IMG/VR virus record: IMGVR_UViG_3300047408_000188
Span: 1 to 52,066 of that record
From: a virus
DNA: 52,066 nt
Strand: one strand, 5' to 3'
Under the pieces are notes generated by a model, which was not told the origin of the DNA, ran no database searches, and was given only the letters and a program-made list of their open reading frames with translations. Below, piece by piece: positions 12,982-19,913 of this stretch (position 1 is its first letter; each line of letters opens with the position of its first letter). The position numbers and the translations under genes were made by a program.

Positions 12982-13632
12982 TCACTCGGCAATGAGCTTG
13001 GCCAAAATCTTCTTGTCGCGGAACGGGTTGCCGAACATCTTGCGGAGGTGTTTGGCTTGGGCGTCCCTGGCTGCGGCCCAGGCTGCGGCCCTGGCTGCGG
13101 CCCAGGCTGCGTCCCTGGCTGCGTCCCAGGCTGCGTCCCAGGCTGCGTCCCTGGCTGCGTCCCAGGCTGCGTCCCTGGCTGCGTCCCTGGCTGCGTCCCT
13201 GGCTGCGTCCCTGGCTGCGGCCCTGGCTGCGGCCCAGGCTGCGGCCCTGGCTGCGGCCCAGGCTGCGTCCCTGGCTGCGGCCCTGGCTGCGGCCCAGGCT
13301 GCGTCAAGTTCGTCCTGCGTGGCGTTCCCCTCCGCGAAGCGCTCCGCCACCTCGACGGCTTTGCGGCTTCGCTCGTCCGTGAGCAGGTCCCAGACTTTGC
13401 GACCATCTTGTAGCGGCGTTTCGCGGACACACCAGCAGGCGAAGCGTCGAGCTTGCTGGTCGGTCCAGAGTCCGGCTTCGTCCAATGCCCAGATCATCCA
13501 TTCTGGATTCTCGCAGGCGAGCCATGCGGCCGAGGGCGTCTTGAATTGGCTCGCCCACTCGCGGCCTTCCTCGCAGGCGTCGAGCTTTTCGAGCAGTCGG
13601 CTAATCAGAGGCTTCGGTTTCGTCGTCGGCAT
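12982..13632 (-). CDS. repeat protein with [RW][DA]AA tetrads
   Basis: 216 residues; ATG at 13632 behind GAGGG. The N-terminal about 110 residues are ordinary (ISRLLEKLDACEEGREWASQ, LWTDQQARRFACWCVRETP), resembling phage proteins sometimes labelled putative immunity protein. Then 20 tandem four-residue units of the form Arg/Trp-Asp/Ala-Ala-Ala, and a basic C-terminus (KHLRKMFGNPFRDKK). The repeat should form one long amphipathic helix. It has its own near-consensus promoter (13663-13692). Function unknown; an independently expressed accessory gene is plausible. Confidence 0.8.
   Translation of the reverse strand: MPTTKPKPLISRLLEKLDACEEGREWASQFKTPSAAWLACENPEWMIWALDEAGLWTDQQARRFACWCVRETPLQDGRKVWDLLTDERSRKAVEVAERFAEGNATQDELDAAWAAARAAARDAAWAAARAAAWAAARAAARDAARDAARDAARDAAWDAARDAAWDAAWDAARDAAWAAARAAAWAAARDAQAKHLRKMFGNPFRDKKILAKLIAE
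13061..13304. repeat. 12-bp tandem repeat, about 20 copies
   Basis: Plus-strand unit GGCTGCGKCCCW, K being G/T and W being A/T. Only these two positions vary; all other bases, including third codon positions, are constant. On the minus strand each unit encodes [R/W][D/A]AA inside the gene 12982-13632. Confidence 0.95.
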
Positions 13633-13662
13633 GAATGCAACCCTCATTAGGTGACGCGAGCA

Positions 13663-13692
13663 AGTGTAGGCTGGCGTCATGCGTTTTGTCAA
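13663..13692 (-). promoter_or_regulatory. strong sigma70-like promoter for the repeat-protein gene
   Basis: Minus strand TTGACA (13692-13687, perfect) and TACACT (13668-13663, 4/6) with 18-bp spacing, about 30 bp before the ATG at 13632. The -10 resembles the TACAAT box at 2115. Confidence 0.6.
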
Positions 13693-13711
13693 TCTTGGTG
13701 CCACACGTTTC

Positions 13712-13740
13712 TTGACGGCGTTCCGCAAGGCGGTTATTCT
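13712..13740 (+). promoter_or_regulatory. promoter for the small DNA-binding protein gene
   Basis: TTGACG (13712-13717) and TATTCT (13735-13740) with 17-bp spacing, divergent from the promoter at 13663-13692. Transcription would begin close to ATG 13744, so that start would be nearly leaderless. This favours the TTG at 13780, which has its own ribosome site. Confidence 0.45.
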
Positions 13741-13743
13741 CCT

Positions 13744-13977
13744 ATGGGTACGTCATTCAACGAGAACGGGAGAAAACCCTTGACGGTGCGAATTGTGGTC
13801 CGGGCTGCTGCCGAATTGAAAGACCTCGCCGGCCTGGAGGCTGACAAGGCGAACATTCCGCTTTCCGAGTGGATCGTGCGGGTTGTGGCCAAGCAGATCG
13901 GCCGCCGCGACCTGGCCGAAGTGCCCCGCAAGAAACTCGGCCGTCCCCGCAAATCCACGCATAACGGCACTTCCTGA
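13744..13977 (+). CDS. ribbon-helix-helix-like DNA-binding protein with AT-hook-like tail
   Basis: 77 residues from ATG 13744, or 65 from TTG 13780, which has GGGAG about 7 nt upstream. The segment LTVRIVVRAAAELKDL, then ADKANIPLSEWIVRVVAKQIG fits the beta-alpha-alpha RHH fold of Arc/ParG-like repressors. It ends with KKLGRPRK, an AT-hook-like tract. Divergent from the repeat-protein gene, with promoters in between. It is the best repressor candidate in the window for the palindromic operators, because no CI-like HTH repressor was found. Confidence 0.65.
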   Translation: MGTSFNENGRKPLTVRIVVRAAAELKDLAGLEADKANIPLSEWIVRVVAKQIGRRDLAEVPRKKLGRPRKSTHNGTS

Positions 13978-14012
13978 CCTACACTTCCTCCGGCCCACTA
14001 ACCGGAGGCAAC

Positions 14013-14138
14013 ATGCACCGCTCACCCTATGAAGCTCTGGCTCGCGGCGTCACGATAGGCGGCACCGCTCTTGTGTTGGCGTTTCTCCGCTGGCTGACGG
14101 CCCGAGGGGCGCCGGAGAACCGGGGCGAAGGGGAATAG
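14013..14138 (+). CDS. 41-residue small membrane-type protein
   Basis: ATG at 14013 follows GGAGGCAAC. Residues about 9-27 (LARGVTIGGTALVLAFLRWL) form a moderately hydrophobic helix; the tail is polar. It lies 35 nt after the DNA-binding protein gene and is probably co-transcribed with it. No function recognised. Confidence 0.6.
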   Translation: MHRSPYEALARGVTIGGTALVLAFLRWLTARGAPENRGEGE

Positions 14139-14142
14139 GGGT

Positions 14143-14171
14143 GCCCGCGTGTGCTGGGCACACACGCGGGC
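14143..14171. terminator. hairpin between convergent genes
   Basis: GCCCGCGTGTG (14143-14153) pairs perfectly with 14161-14171, loop of 7. It separates the ends of a plus gene (14138) and a minus gene (14187). No T-run follows, so termination is plausible from position and stability only. Confidence 0.45.
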
Positions 14172-14186
14172 CGGCTGGGGAGCCGT

Positions 14187-14489
14187 TTAGTAAGGGATCT
14201 CAACGAAGCGGTCGCCGCGCTTGAGGGTCGGCCCCAGCCCCGTGTACACGATCTCGGTAAACCCGTAGGGCTTCACCAGATCGGCAATCTGCTTGGTCAA
14301 GTCGTCCACGATGGCACCCCAGCGCTGAGCGTTGAAGTTCTTGTCCGAGGCATTCGGATAGGACGGATGCGGGTCGCCGTTGCAGTAATGCGTGTTGGCG
14401 TCGCCGGCCCGCTTGGCGAAGCTCACCAGTTGGCGAACCTTGGCTAACGGCATCTTCCAATCTTCCGCGAATCGCTCCTGAGCTGTCAT
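14187..14489 (-). CDS. hypothetical protein
   Basis: 100 residues from ATG at 14489; the leader has CGCCCAGGGGAG just upstream, a motif shared with neighbouring genes. Features FAEDWKMPLAKVRQLVSFAKR, a polar middle (THYCNGDPHPSYPNASDKN) and WGAIVDDLTKQIADLVKPYGF then EIVYTGLGPTLKRGDRFVEI. Cytoplasmic alpha/beta protein; no family recognised. Last gene of the small-gene array. Confidence 0.65.
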   Translation of the reverse strand: MTAQERFAEDWKMPLAKVRQLVSFAKRAGDANTHYCNGDPHPSYPNASDKNFNAQRWGAIVDDLTKQIADLVKPYGFTEIVYTGLGPTLKRGDRFVEIPY

Positions 14490-14548
14490 TGCTGTGCTCC
14501 CCTGGGCGAAAACCCCCGTCCGCTCTTTATCCCGGCTGTGACGACGGG

Positions 14549-14614
14549 CAAATGAACCGCGCGGCTCATTTGGCGAGGTTAAGGGCGGGGCGGGACTCGC
14601 GACGGTCCCGCCCC
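14549..14614 (-). repeat. two hairpins in the intergenic region of the small-gene array
   Basis: 14549-14572 is a 24-bp palindrome with one imperfect pair (G-U on the minus RNA). 14587-14596 pairs with 14605-14614 (GGGGCGGGAC/GTCCCGCCCC). Both would form in mRNA between two small genes and could act as processing or stability elements. Confidence 0.6.
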
Positions 14615-14656
14615 TGGGAGGGAGCCGCTTGGGGAATGGCGGTGCCCTCGACCTAA

Positions 14657-14854
14657 TCACCGATGATGCTCCTGAATCGAGTTGTAGCGCTCCTTGGCGG
14701 CCTCCCGATCCGCGTCGGCTCGAATCACGGCGGTTAACGCTTCTGTGTCGTAATCGAGCACGTCGCCGCCCTCGTTGCGGTAATACAGTTCATTGTCGGT
14801 TGTCGTGAGGTACGGAGCCGTGAACCGCCTCACATGGACCTTGCGACCTTCCAT
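14657..14854 (-). CDS. hypothetical small protein
   Basis: 65 residues from ATG at 14854 with AAAGGGAGG upstream; leader motif TTTCGCCCAGGGG. Basic start (EGRKVHVRRFTAPYLT) then acidic/aromatic (DNELYYRNEGGDVLDYD) and a charged helix. Unknown function. Confidence 0.65.
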   Translation of the reverse strand: MEGRKVHVRRFTAPYLTTTDNELYYRNEGGDVLDYDTEALTAVIRADADREAAKERYNSIQEHHR

Positions 14855-14882
14855 AACAGCCTCCCTTTCCCCTGGGCGAAAG

Positions 14883-15071
14883 TTACTCGAACATGCTGGG
14901 CGTCTGGGTGTCGATCCGCAGCTTACGCGGCTGCGCCTTCTCCGAGCTGCCCACGTCGGCCCAGAGCAAGCCCTGCTCCGGCGTCGGCATCTCTTCACAG
15001 CCCGGAAGCGGCCTGGGCGAATAGGCCGCCTCCGAGCTGTCACCGGGCGAATCGTCGTAGGTTGCTTTCAT
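14883..15071 (-). CDS. hypothetical small protein
   Basis: 62 residues from ATG at 15071 with GGAGGGC upstream. Acidic and Pro-rich (YDDSPGDSSEAAYSPRPLPG), ending SMFE. Low predicted structure. It may be an intrinsically disordered regulator or inhibitor; no similarity recognised. Confidence 0.55.
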   Translation of the reverse strand: MKATYDDSPGDSSEAAYSPRPLPGCEEMPTPEQGLLWADVGSSEKAQPRKLRIDTQTPSMFE

Positions 15072-15123
15072 GTTGCCCTCCATGTCATAGGGCGCGGCGT
15101 CAAATGGCCTCGCCGTCGCGGCT

Positions 15124-15333
15124 TTACTCCCGCGCTCTGAGTGAGCCCTTGCGGGCCGGCGAGGTTGTGCCAGGGGGCGGACATTCCATTGTCTGCGAGT
15201 CGTGCGCGCTGTGGTGCCAGTGACACCATCGGCAGTATTCGCGCTGAAATCCGCTCGGATCGGGCTCAAAGTGCCAGGTCTGCGGCGTGCAACACGCAAG
15301 CCAGTCTTCATGGGCGGCTTCGGCGTCACTCAT
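15124..15333 (-). CDS. Cys/His-rich small protein
   Basis: 69 residues from ATG at 15333 with GGGGAG upstream. Cys/His spacing ACC...WHFEPD...YCRWCHWHHSAHDS...MECPP suggests at least one zinc site. Leader carries TATCGCCCGAGGGGAG. No family recognised. Confidence 0.65.
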   Translation of the reverse strand: MSDAEAAHEDWLACCTPQTWHFEPDPSGFQREYCRWCHWHHSAHDSQTMECPPPGTTSPARKGSLRARE

Positions 15334-15434
15334 CGGCTTCTCCCCTCGGGCGATACTCTCCCCAACCGCGTCAAATGCGAGCGGTCCAAGCCGCCCCCAC
15401 CGTCCGGGCTCGACGGGAGGGGCAGCGCGGGCCG

Positions 15435-15626
15435 CTAGCGGCTGCGTGCTCTCTCTGCACAGAGCATGAGAAAGCAATCGTGGCAGTACATCCAACCGGC
15501 CTCGGGCTCGGTCTCCAGTTCATCGGGCAGCGACCACAGGCCAACGGGGTCTTTGTGGCATCGGTCGCAATCGCCGTGCGCGTCCGGCCGTTGGTTCAGC
15601 CAATCCAGGCATTCCCTAAGCTTCAT
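15435..15626 (-). CDS. small zinc-ribbon-like protein
   Basis: 63 residues from ATG at 15626 with GGGGAGG upstream. C-x2-C-H (CDRCHKDP) and YCHDC form a four-Cys zinc site of treble-clef or ribbon type. A short basic tail follows (CAERARSR). Its role is unknown. Confidence 0.7.
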   Translation of the reverse strand: MKLRECLDWLNQRPDAHGDCDRCHKDPVGLWSLPDELETEPEAGWMYCHDCFLMLCAERARSR

Positions 15627-15640
15627 CGGTCTTGCCTCCC

Positions 15641-15856
15641 CTAAGCCGCGTTTGCCGCGCCCGGAAGCACACGCTCCCAGAAGGGCGCCGGCACACGCAG
15701 TTTGATCTTGATTCGGTAGTCCGGCGCCGGGAACTCAGCCCGGAGAATCGCCGCCATGTCCGCCGCCTGCCTGGGCGTGTGAGCCTCGAACGGGGCGCCT
15801 CGATAGGCGCCCGTGCGAGTCAGGATGATGCAGACTTCGTAGGTGGGTGCGATCAC
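15641..15856 (-). CDS. hypothetical small protein
   Basis: 71 residues from GTG at 15856 with GGAGG upstream, overlapping the preceding gene by 4 nt. Beta-alpha-beta-like (APTYEVCIILTRTGAY, TPRQAADMAAILRAEF, YRIKIKLRVP). Not recognised. Confidence 0.65.
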   Translation of the reverse strand: MIAPTYEVCIILTRTGAYRGAPFEAHTPRQAADMAAILRAEFPAPDYRIKIKLRVPAPFWERVLPGAANAA

Positions 15857-16068
15857 TTGTGATCCTCCAGCGTCATCAAGTGGGCGTTGCCGTGGTCACT
15901 GATGAACCAGACGTTCGGCCAATAGCCGGTCTGTTCCATGTGTCCGCGCAGCCGCTTGGCGATGCTGCGGCCCTCGGGAACCGTGACCGCGAGCTTGCCG
16001 GACTGGTAGAAGTGAACGTGGTCCGTGGTCGTGTAGTCGTCTTCCTCGGGTTCGTCGAAACTGTCCAT
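15853..16068 (-). CDS. hypothetical small protein
   Basis: 71 residues from ATG at 16068 with GGGGAGGGG upstream. Acidic N-terminus (DSFDEPEEDDYTTTD), then YQSGKLAVTVPEGRSIAKRL and WPNVWFISDHGNAHLMT. Looks like a small alpha/beta domain. Leader contains the TATCGCCCGA motif. Confidence 0.65.
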   Translation of the reverse strand: MDSFDEPEEDDYTTTDHVHFYQSGKLAVTVPEGRSIAKRLRGHMEQTGYWPNVWFISDHGNAHLMTLEDHK

Positions 16069-16169
16069 AATCCCCTCCCCTGTTGATCGGGCGATACCTA
16101 ACCGCTCTCCGTCAAGCGGCTCTTTCCGCCCCATCTGCCCAGGACAGGCAGACAGGGCAGGGAGGGCCG

Positions 16170-16388
16170 CTAGTCCAGATTCGCAACCTGCTTCAATGCC
16201 CGGAAATGGCTCAAGAGCTGGCCATCCGTCAGTGAGCCGCGCCAATCGGCACCGTGCGGACCAACAGGCCGGAAACCGCCATTCGACAGCCAGTGCACGA
16301 GCGCATCCGCATACTCGGCAACGGCTTCGCGGTCCATCTCTTCGTACATAGCGCTGTCCAGCGCTTCCAATGCTGCAACCGGGTCCAT
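16170..16388 (-). CDS. hypothetical helical protein
   Basis: 72 residues from ATG at 16388 with GGGGAGGGGGAG upstream. Helical (VAALEALDSAMYEEMDREAV, ADALVHWLSNGGF, LLSHFRALKQVA). Followed by two hairpins in the intergenic region. No recognised family. Confidence 0.65.
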   Translation of the reverse strand: MDPVAALEALDSAMYEEMDREAVAEYADALVHWLSNGGFRPVGPHGADWRGSLTDGQLLSHFRALKQVANLD

Positions 16389-16477
16389 GACTCCCCCTCC
16401 CCTACGGTGACAGGCCAGACTATCCGGCCCTTGCCGGCGCCCTCGTGCTTGGCACACGAGACCGCCAGGAAGGGCCG

Positions 16478-16720
16478 TTAGGCTTGCACGATGGTCCAAG
16501 TGGCATCGTCCGCCCCTAAGTCGATACCGGACTCGTCGTCCTCACTGCCGTCATCCGTAGCATCAAGCTCCACGAATGCCGTAGAGCCATCCACCGACCG
16601 ATGCACCATCACCCCGCCGAACACGACATACTCAGTCCCCGTGCCAATCACCACGTCGGCATCGCAGCCCAGCTCGTGCTCGGCTTGCTCCAGGCGCTGT
16701 ATCAGGTCGCGGATACGCAT
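16478..16720 (-). CDS. hypothetical protein, first gene of the small-gene array
   Basis: 80 residues from ATG at 16720 with GGGAGGG upstream. RIRDLIQRLEQAEHELGCDADVVIG resembles the N-terminus of small proteins with a 'TVxELIxxLxxxPxDxxV' helix-strand unit; the tail is very acidic (DATDDGSEDDESGID). Transcribed from the operator-rich region 16721-17056. Confidence 0.65.
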   Translation of the reverse strand: MRIRDLIQRLEQAEHELGCDADVVIGTGTEYVVFGGVMVHRSVDGSTAFVELDATDDGSEDDESGIDLGADDATWTIVQA

Positions 16721-16945
16721 GGCCAACCCTCCCAACACGTTACGTCACTATGCCCCGACGCCATGTCGAAGCTCTCACCCTAGCCGATGGCGTCAAACGC
16801 CCCAGTTTCTCTCCGCGGGCGGGCGTGTGCGCGCGATCCGCCAGGACTGAGCCAGACCCCCGGGGGTGTCGGGCGGGTCCCATGGGGACTTAACCCCATT
16901 CCGAAAGCAAGCCTGGTTCCATATTGCCTTTACGTCGATCTTAAA

Positions 16946-16975
16946 ATGTAAAGTCGCTTTCCATTTGAACGTCAA
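16946..16975 (-). promoter_or_regulatory. leftward promoter of the small-gene array
   Basis: Minus strand TTGACG (16975-16970) followed by TTTACA or TTACAT (16952-16946) with 17-18 bp spacing. The -35 is covered by two palindromes and the -10 by a CTTTAC...GTAAAG pair (16928-16954), so repression is likely. Confidence 0.45.
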
Positions 16976-16998
16976 ATCGGACACCGTGTCCGATTTGA
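16963..16998. promoter_or_regulatory. operator cluster of overlapping palindromes
   Basis: 16963-16977 is ATTTGAACGTCAAAT (6-bp arms, 3-bp centre). 16972-16998 is a 27-bp palindrome with 13-bp perfect arms around a single C. They share TCAAAT, so the half-site appears three times in alternating orientation, the pattern expected for cooperative binding of a small dimeric repressor. Confidence 0.6.
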
Positions 16999-17056
16999 GC
17001 CAGACCGTCCCGTGCTGCCCTTGGCGGAACCATGCTGGGGGGCGTAGGATGCGATC

Positions 17057-17491
17057 ATGATCGAGCCGGCAGTGATACCGCCAGATACGCCGCCAATCGA
17101 ACCACCAGATGAGCCGCGAGCCTTATTTGGGGGGAAACGTCATTCTGGTCTGCATCCGCACCAGGAGAGGGGTCCGGACGGCAAGATACGGGTTAAACCA
17201 TTGTCATACGCGGTGCCGGACGGCGATCCTTGGGAGCCGCCGGTGCTGAGGGCGATGAAGCTGGTCATGAGCCGGTCGGCGGCCGAGGACGAGACGGAGT
17301 ATGAGCGTTCCTGCCGGCGGTGGAAGGGGGAGGACGAGGCCGAGTTTATGATGAAGCTGGGCGAACTCGAGAAGGCGGCGCTGGTGGTGAAGCAGAAGGC
17401 GGACGAGACGGATCAGCAGACGCAGCCGGGGACGGAGGCGGCGGTGGGGTGTGCGAAGGAATGGCTGGCGAGGCACGGGGAGAAGTCATGA
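17057..17491 (+). CDS. hypothetical protein preceding terminase (possible small terminase)
   Basis: 144 residues, ATG at 17057 with AGGAT upstream. The first 60 residues are Pro-rich and disordered (PPDTPPIEPPDEP); the rest is helical (YERSCRRWKGEDEAEFMMKL, ALVVKQKADETDQQ). No HTH is obvious. As first gene of the late operon directly before TerL, it occupies the small-terminase position, but that is inference from location only. Confidence 0.6.
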   Translation: MIEPAVIPPDTPPIEPPDEPRALFGGKRHSGLHPHQERGPDGKIRVKPLSYAVPDGDPWEPPVLRAMKLVMSRSAAEDETEYERSCRRWKGEDEAEFMMKLGELEKAALVVKQKADETDQQTQPGTEAAVGCAKEWLARHGEKS

Positions 17492-17673
17492 AGGAGAAGG
17501 CGTTACTGGTGCCGCTCAAAGGCAGGCGAGATGCTTTTGAGTACGTGCCGCTGGAGCGGATGACGCAGGAGCGGCTGGAGCGGGCAATACGGGAGGCGGT
17601 CGAAGCGGAACGCAAGAGGCACGCATGTTCGGACACGCCGACTGGCACAAGCAAGTCCCCCGCGACCCGGTGA
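17488..17673 (+). CDS. hypothetical small protein
   Basis: 61 residues from ATG at 17488 (GGGGAGAAG upstream), overlapping the previous stop by 4 nt and the terminase start by 49 nt. One charged helix (ERMTQERLERAIREAVEAERK). Function unknown. Confidence 0.6.
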   Translation: MKEKALLVPLKGRRDAFEYVPLERMTQERLERAIREAVEAERKRHACSDTPTGTSKSPATR

Positions 17674-19454
17674 AGAACGTCCGCTTCCGGCTCCAGCTTT
17701 ACGAGGACGCCCGCGACAATCGGGAGTTACAGTGCGGCATCCGCGAGTTCTGCCGGCAGGACATTCTCTTCTACACGAACGCTTTCATCTGGCAGATCAA
17801 CCCCCGGAAGGTGGAACAGGAGCTTGGGCCCTTTATCACGTGGGGCTTTCAGGAAGACGCCATTCTGCGGACCTTGCACCGGCTTTACGACGAGCGCCGG
17901 GACGCCTTGTGGGAGAAGTCGCGGGAGATGGGCGCGACGTGGATGGCGCTCATCATCAAGGACTGGCTGTGTCGGTTTCACGACTGGAAGAAGGCTCTGG
18001 CGATCAGTCACACGGCGGACGCGGTGGATCGGCCGGGCGATCCTGACAGTCTTTTCTGGAAAGTGAGCTTCATCAATGAGCGATTACCCGACTGGCTTAG
18101 CAAGGGCTTTCGGCATCGCAAGCTTAGCTTCTCTTATGATGCTACGCGCAGCGCTTTCCAGGGAGCCGCTACTACTGAGCGTGCTGGAGTTGGTGGCCGC
18201 GCTACTTCTCTTCTTCTTGATGAGTTCTCTAAACAGGGAGCTGATCGAGAAATCTACGGTCAGACCAAGGACACCGGCCCCCGGCTCATCATCGGCACGC
18301 ACTACGGCATCGAGGGGCAGTTCTACGACCTGACCCGCCGGGAGGATATGTTCAAGATCCAGCTGCACTGGACGCAGCATCCCGACAAGAAGATAGGCTT
18401 ATACCGCTCAGGAGTGGGCAAGCATGGCTACGAGATCATCGACACCGCCTATCAGTTTCCAGATGATTACCAATTTGTCCGAGACGGAAGCCCACTTGGC
18501 GGACCTTATCCGGGCTTACGATCCCCCTGGTACGACCTGGAGTGTATCGACCGTGCTGACTCCCGACAGGTGGCAATGCACCTGGACATCAATCCCCAAG
18601 GGAGCAAGTCTCAGGCTTTCGATCCAGCTTACATCCGAATGCTCATTGAACGAGACGGCCGCGAGCCCTACTGGCAAGGCGACATAATCTACGACCAGGA
18701 CACCGCCCAGCCAATCGCGCTCTTGCCGAGACCCAAGGGCTTTCTGCTCCTCTGGATGATCTTTGATCGGAACGAACGCCCGCCGCAGACGCAGTACGTG
18801 GCGGGTGCGGACATCGCCAAGGGCACGGGGGCCACGCCTTCCTGTTTTACCATCGTGGACGTAAGCACCGGCGAGAAGGTCTTGGAATACGCCAACCCCT
18901 TCATCAAACCCGAGGAGTTCGCACATCTTGCCGTGGCGCTCTGCCGACTCTTCAAGAACGAGTACGGCGAGGGGGCCTTGTTTGCATGGGAGATGCAGGG
19001 GCCTGGGCTGGAGTTCGGCCAGAAGGTGGTCGAACTGGGCTACCGGAACATCCACTGCCGGACCAACGAGTTCCAGATGGGCGCCGTGCAGTCGGACACG
19101 CCGGGCTGGTATCCTTCGCCCAAGAATATGACGCTCCTGATTGACGAGTACCGGACGGCGCTGCACAAGGGCCAGTTCACCAACCACTCGATCCCGGCGC
19201 TGGAGCAGACGCTGGAGTTCATCGTGTTGCCTTCTGGTGCCACAGAGCACGGCGGCGTGCGGTCCACAAACGATCCCACGGGCGCCCGCGAGAATCACGG
19301 CGATAGGGTGATTGCCGATGGGCTGGCTTGGAAGATGGCCAAGACGTTTGGTACAGTGTCAGCGAAGAAGAAAGAGGCGGAGGAGTTGTCGGTGAACAGT
19401 CTCGGCTGGCGGCGCAAGATGGCCGAGATGACGGAGAAGCGGAGGGAGTGGTAG
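17625..19454 (+). CDS. terL: terminase large subunit
   Basis: 609 residues, ATG at 17625. The ATPase domain has a variant Walker A, SREMGATW (99-106), and Walker B SLLLDE (195-200). The RNase H-like nuclease domain has D396 (GADIAKG), E456 (AWEMQG) and D560 (NHGDRVIADGLAWK). It translocates DNA into the prohead and cuts the concatemer. The Arg-x-x-Gly-x-Thr form of Walker A is usual in phage terminases. The nuclease set is complete, so the protein should be functional. Confidence 0.93.
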   Translation: MFGHADWHKQVPRDPVKNVRFRLQLYEDARDNRELQCGIREFCRQDILFYTNAFIWQINPRKVEQELGPFITWGFQEDAILRTLHRLYDERRDALWEKSREMGATWMALIIKDWLCRFHDWKKALAISHTADAVDRPGDPDSLFWKVSFINERLPDWLSKGFRHRKLSFSYDATRSAFQGAATTERAGVGGRATSLLLDEFSKQGADREIYGQTKDTGPRLIIGTHYGIEGQFYDLTRREDMFKIQLHWTQHPDKKIGLYRSGVGKHGYEIIDTAYQFPDDYQFVRDGSPLGGPYPGLRSPWYDLECIDRADSRQVAMHLDINPQGSKSQAFDPAYIRMLIERDGREPYWQGDIIYDQDTAQPIALLPRPKGFLLLWMIFDRNERPPQTQYVAGADIAKGTGATPSCFTIVDVSTGEKVLEYANPFIKPEEFAHLAVALCRLFKNEYGEGALFAWEMQGPGLEFGQKVVELGYRNIHCRTNEFQMGAVQSDTPGWYPSPKNMTLLIDEYRTALHKGQFTNHSIPALEQTLEFIVLPSGATEHGGVRSTNDPTGARENHGDRVIADGLAWKMAKTFGTVSAKKKEAEELSVNSLGWRRKMAEMTEKRREW

Positions 19455-19712
19455 ATGTCAGCGGAACCGATCAAGGACCAGCGCATCCGCGTCTTGGTGG
19501 ACCTGAACACTGACGGCAGTGTTTCCGTTCACAATTACGATTGGGTTCAGCAGTGGTGCTTGTTGCACCACAAGGGCCTTGACATCACCTTGACGGACTT
19601 CTCCGAGCAGGCTGCCTTCCCGTACTGGAAGACCGAGACTTTGAATTACTCGGCGGATGAGCCGGTGACTGTTGAGCAACCCCCGCGGGAACCCGAGTCC
19701 AAAGGAGCGTGA
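19455..19712 (+). CDS. hypothetical protein
   Basis: 85 residues; ATG directly follows the terL stop, with GGAGTGG upstream. Beta-rich start (RIRVLVDLNTDGSVSVHNYDW) and acidic tail. It is probably translated with TerL. No known domain. Confidence 0.65.
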   Translation: MSAEPIKDQRIRVLVDLNTDGSVSVHNYDWVQQWCLLHHKGLDITLTDFSEQAAFPYWKTETLNYSADEPVTVEQPPREPESKGA

Positions 19713-19715
19713 CAA

Positions 19716-19813
19716 GGCCGCTCACGGGCCGCGGATGCGAAGCCGCAAGGCTGTAAGTAACCGACTCGCCCGAGGCACCGGGAAACCGGAGATGGCGGTA
19801 CGGCAGAGCGGTT
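19716..19813 (+). ncRNA. candidate multi-branched structured RNA upstream of portal
   Basis: A closing stem (19716-19723 with 19806-19813; six Watson-Crick pairs plus two G-U) encloses three hairpins: AGCC-GCAA-GGCT (19741-19752), CTC-GCCC-GAG (19765-19774) and CCGG-GAAA-CCGG (19778-19789). Two of the loops are GNRA tetraloops, common in functional RNAs. It lies in the about 200-nt gap between 19712 and the likely portal start. A cis-regulatory leader or a packaging-related RNA are both possible. Confidence 0.5.
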
Positions 19814-19888
19814 ATTGAGCGACACCTGCCAAGGGCAAAGTGGTGTGACCATTGCGGGCTACTGGGAGAGGCCAGGCCCGCTCCTTGA

Positions 19889-19906
19889 TTCCCGTGGAGC
19901 CGGGAA
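19889..19906 (+). repeat. 18-nt stem-loop repeat, copy 1
   Basis: TTCCCGTGGAGCCGGGAA, a 6-bp stem with a 6-nt loop holding GGAG. An identical copy lies at 28578-28595. Both lie just upstream of a non-ATG start codon of a late gene (portal TTG 19914; scaffold GTG 28608), which suggests a shared translation leader. Confidence 0.6.
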
Positions 19907-19913
19907 GGGCCGT

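Larger units (their letters stand above)
16721..17056. other. 336-bp divergent control region
   Basis: No gene is seen. It separates the leftward small-gene array from the rightward late operon. Contains a minus promoter (16946-16975), overlapping palindromes (16963-16998), an 11-bp direct repeat TGAGCCAGACC (16848-16858 and 16996-17006) and a small ATGGGG/CCCCAT hairpin near 16882-16899. No clear late promoter for 17057 was found. Confidence 0.6.

Noticed and set aside
12961-13413. Plus- and minus-strand frames with GPGC/PGPQ repeats (collagen-like)
   Set aside because: These are alternative frames of the 12-bp repeat. The minus-strand frame with normal flanking domains, ribosome site and promoter is the gene.
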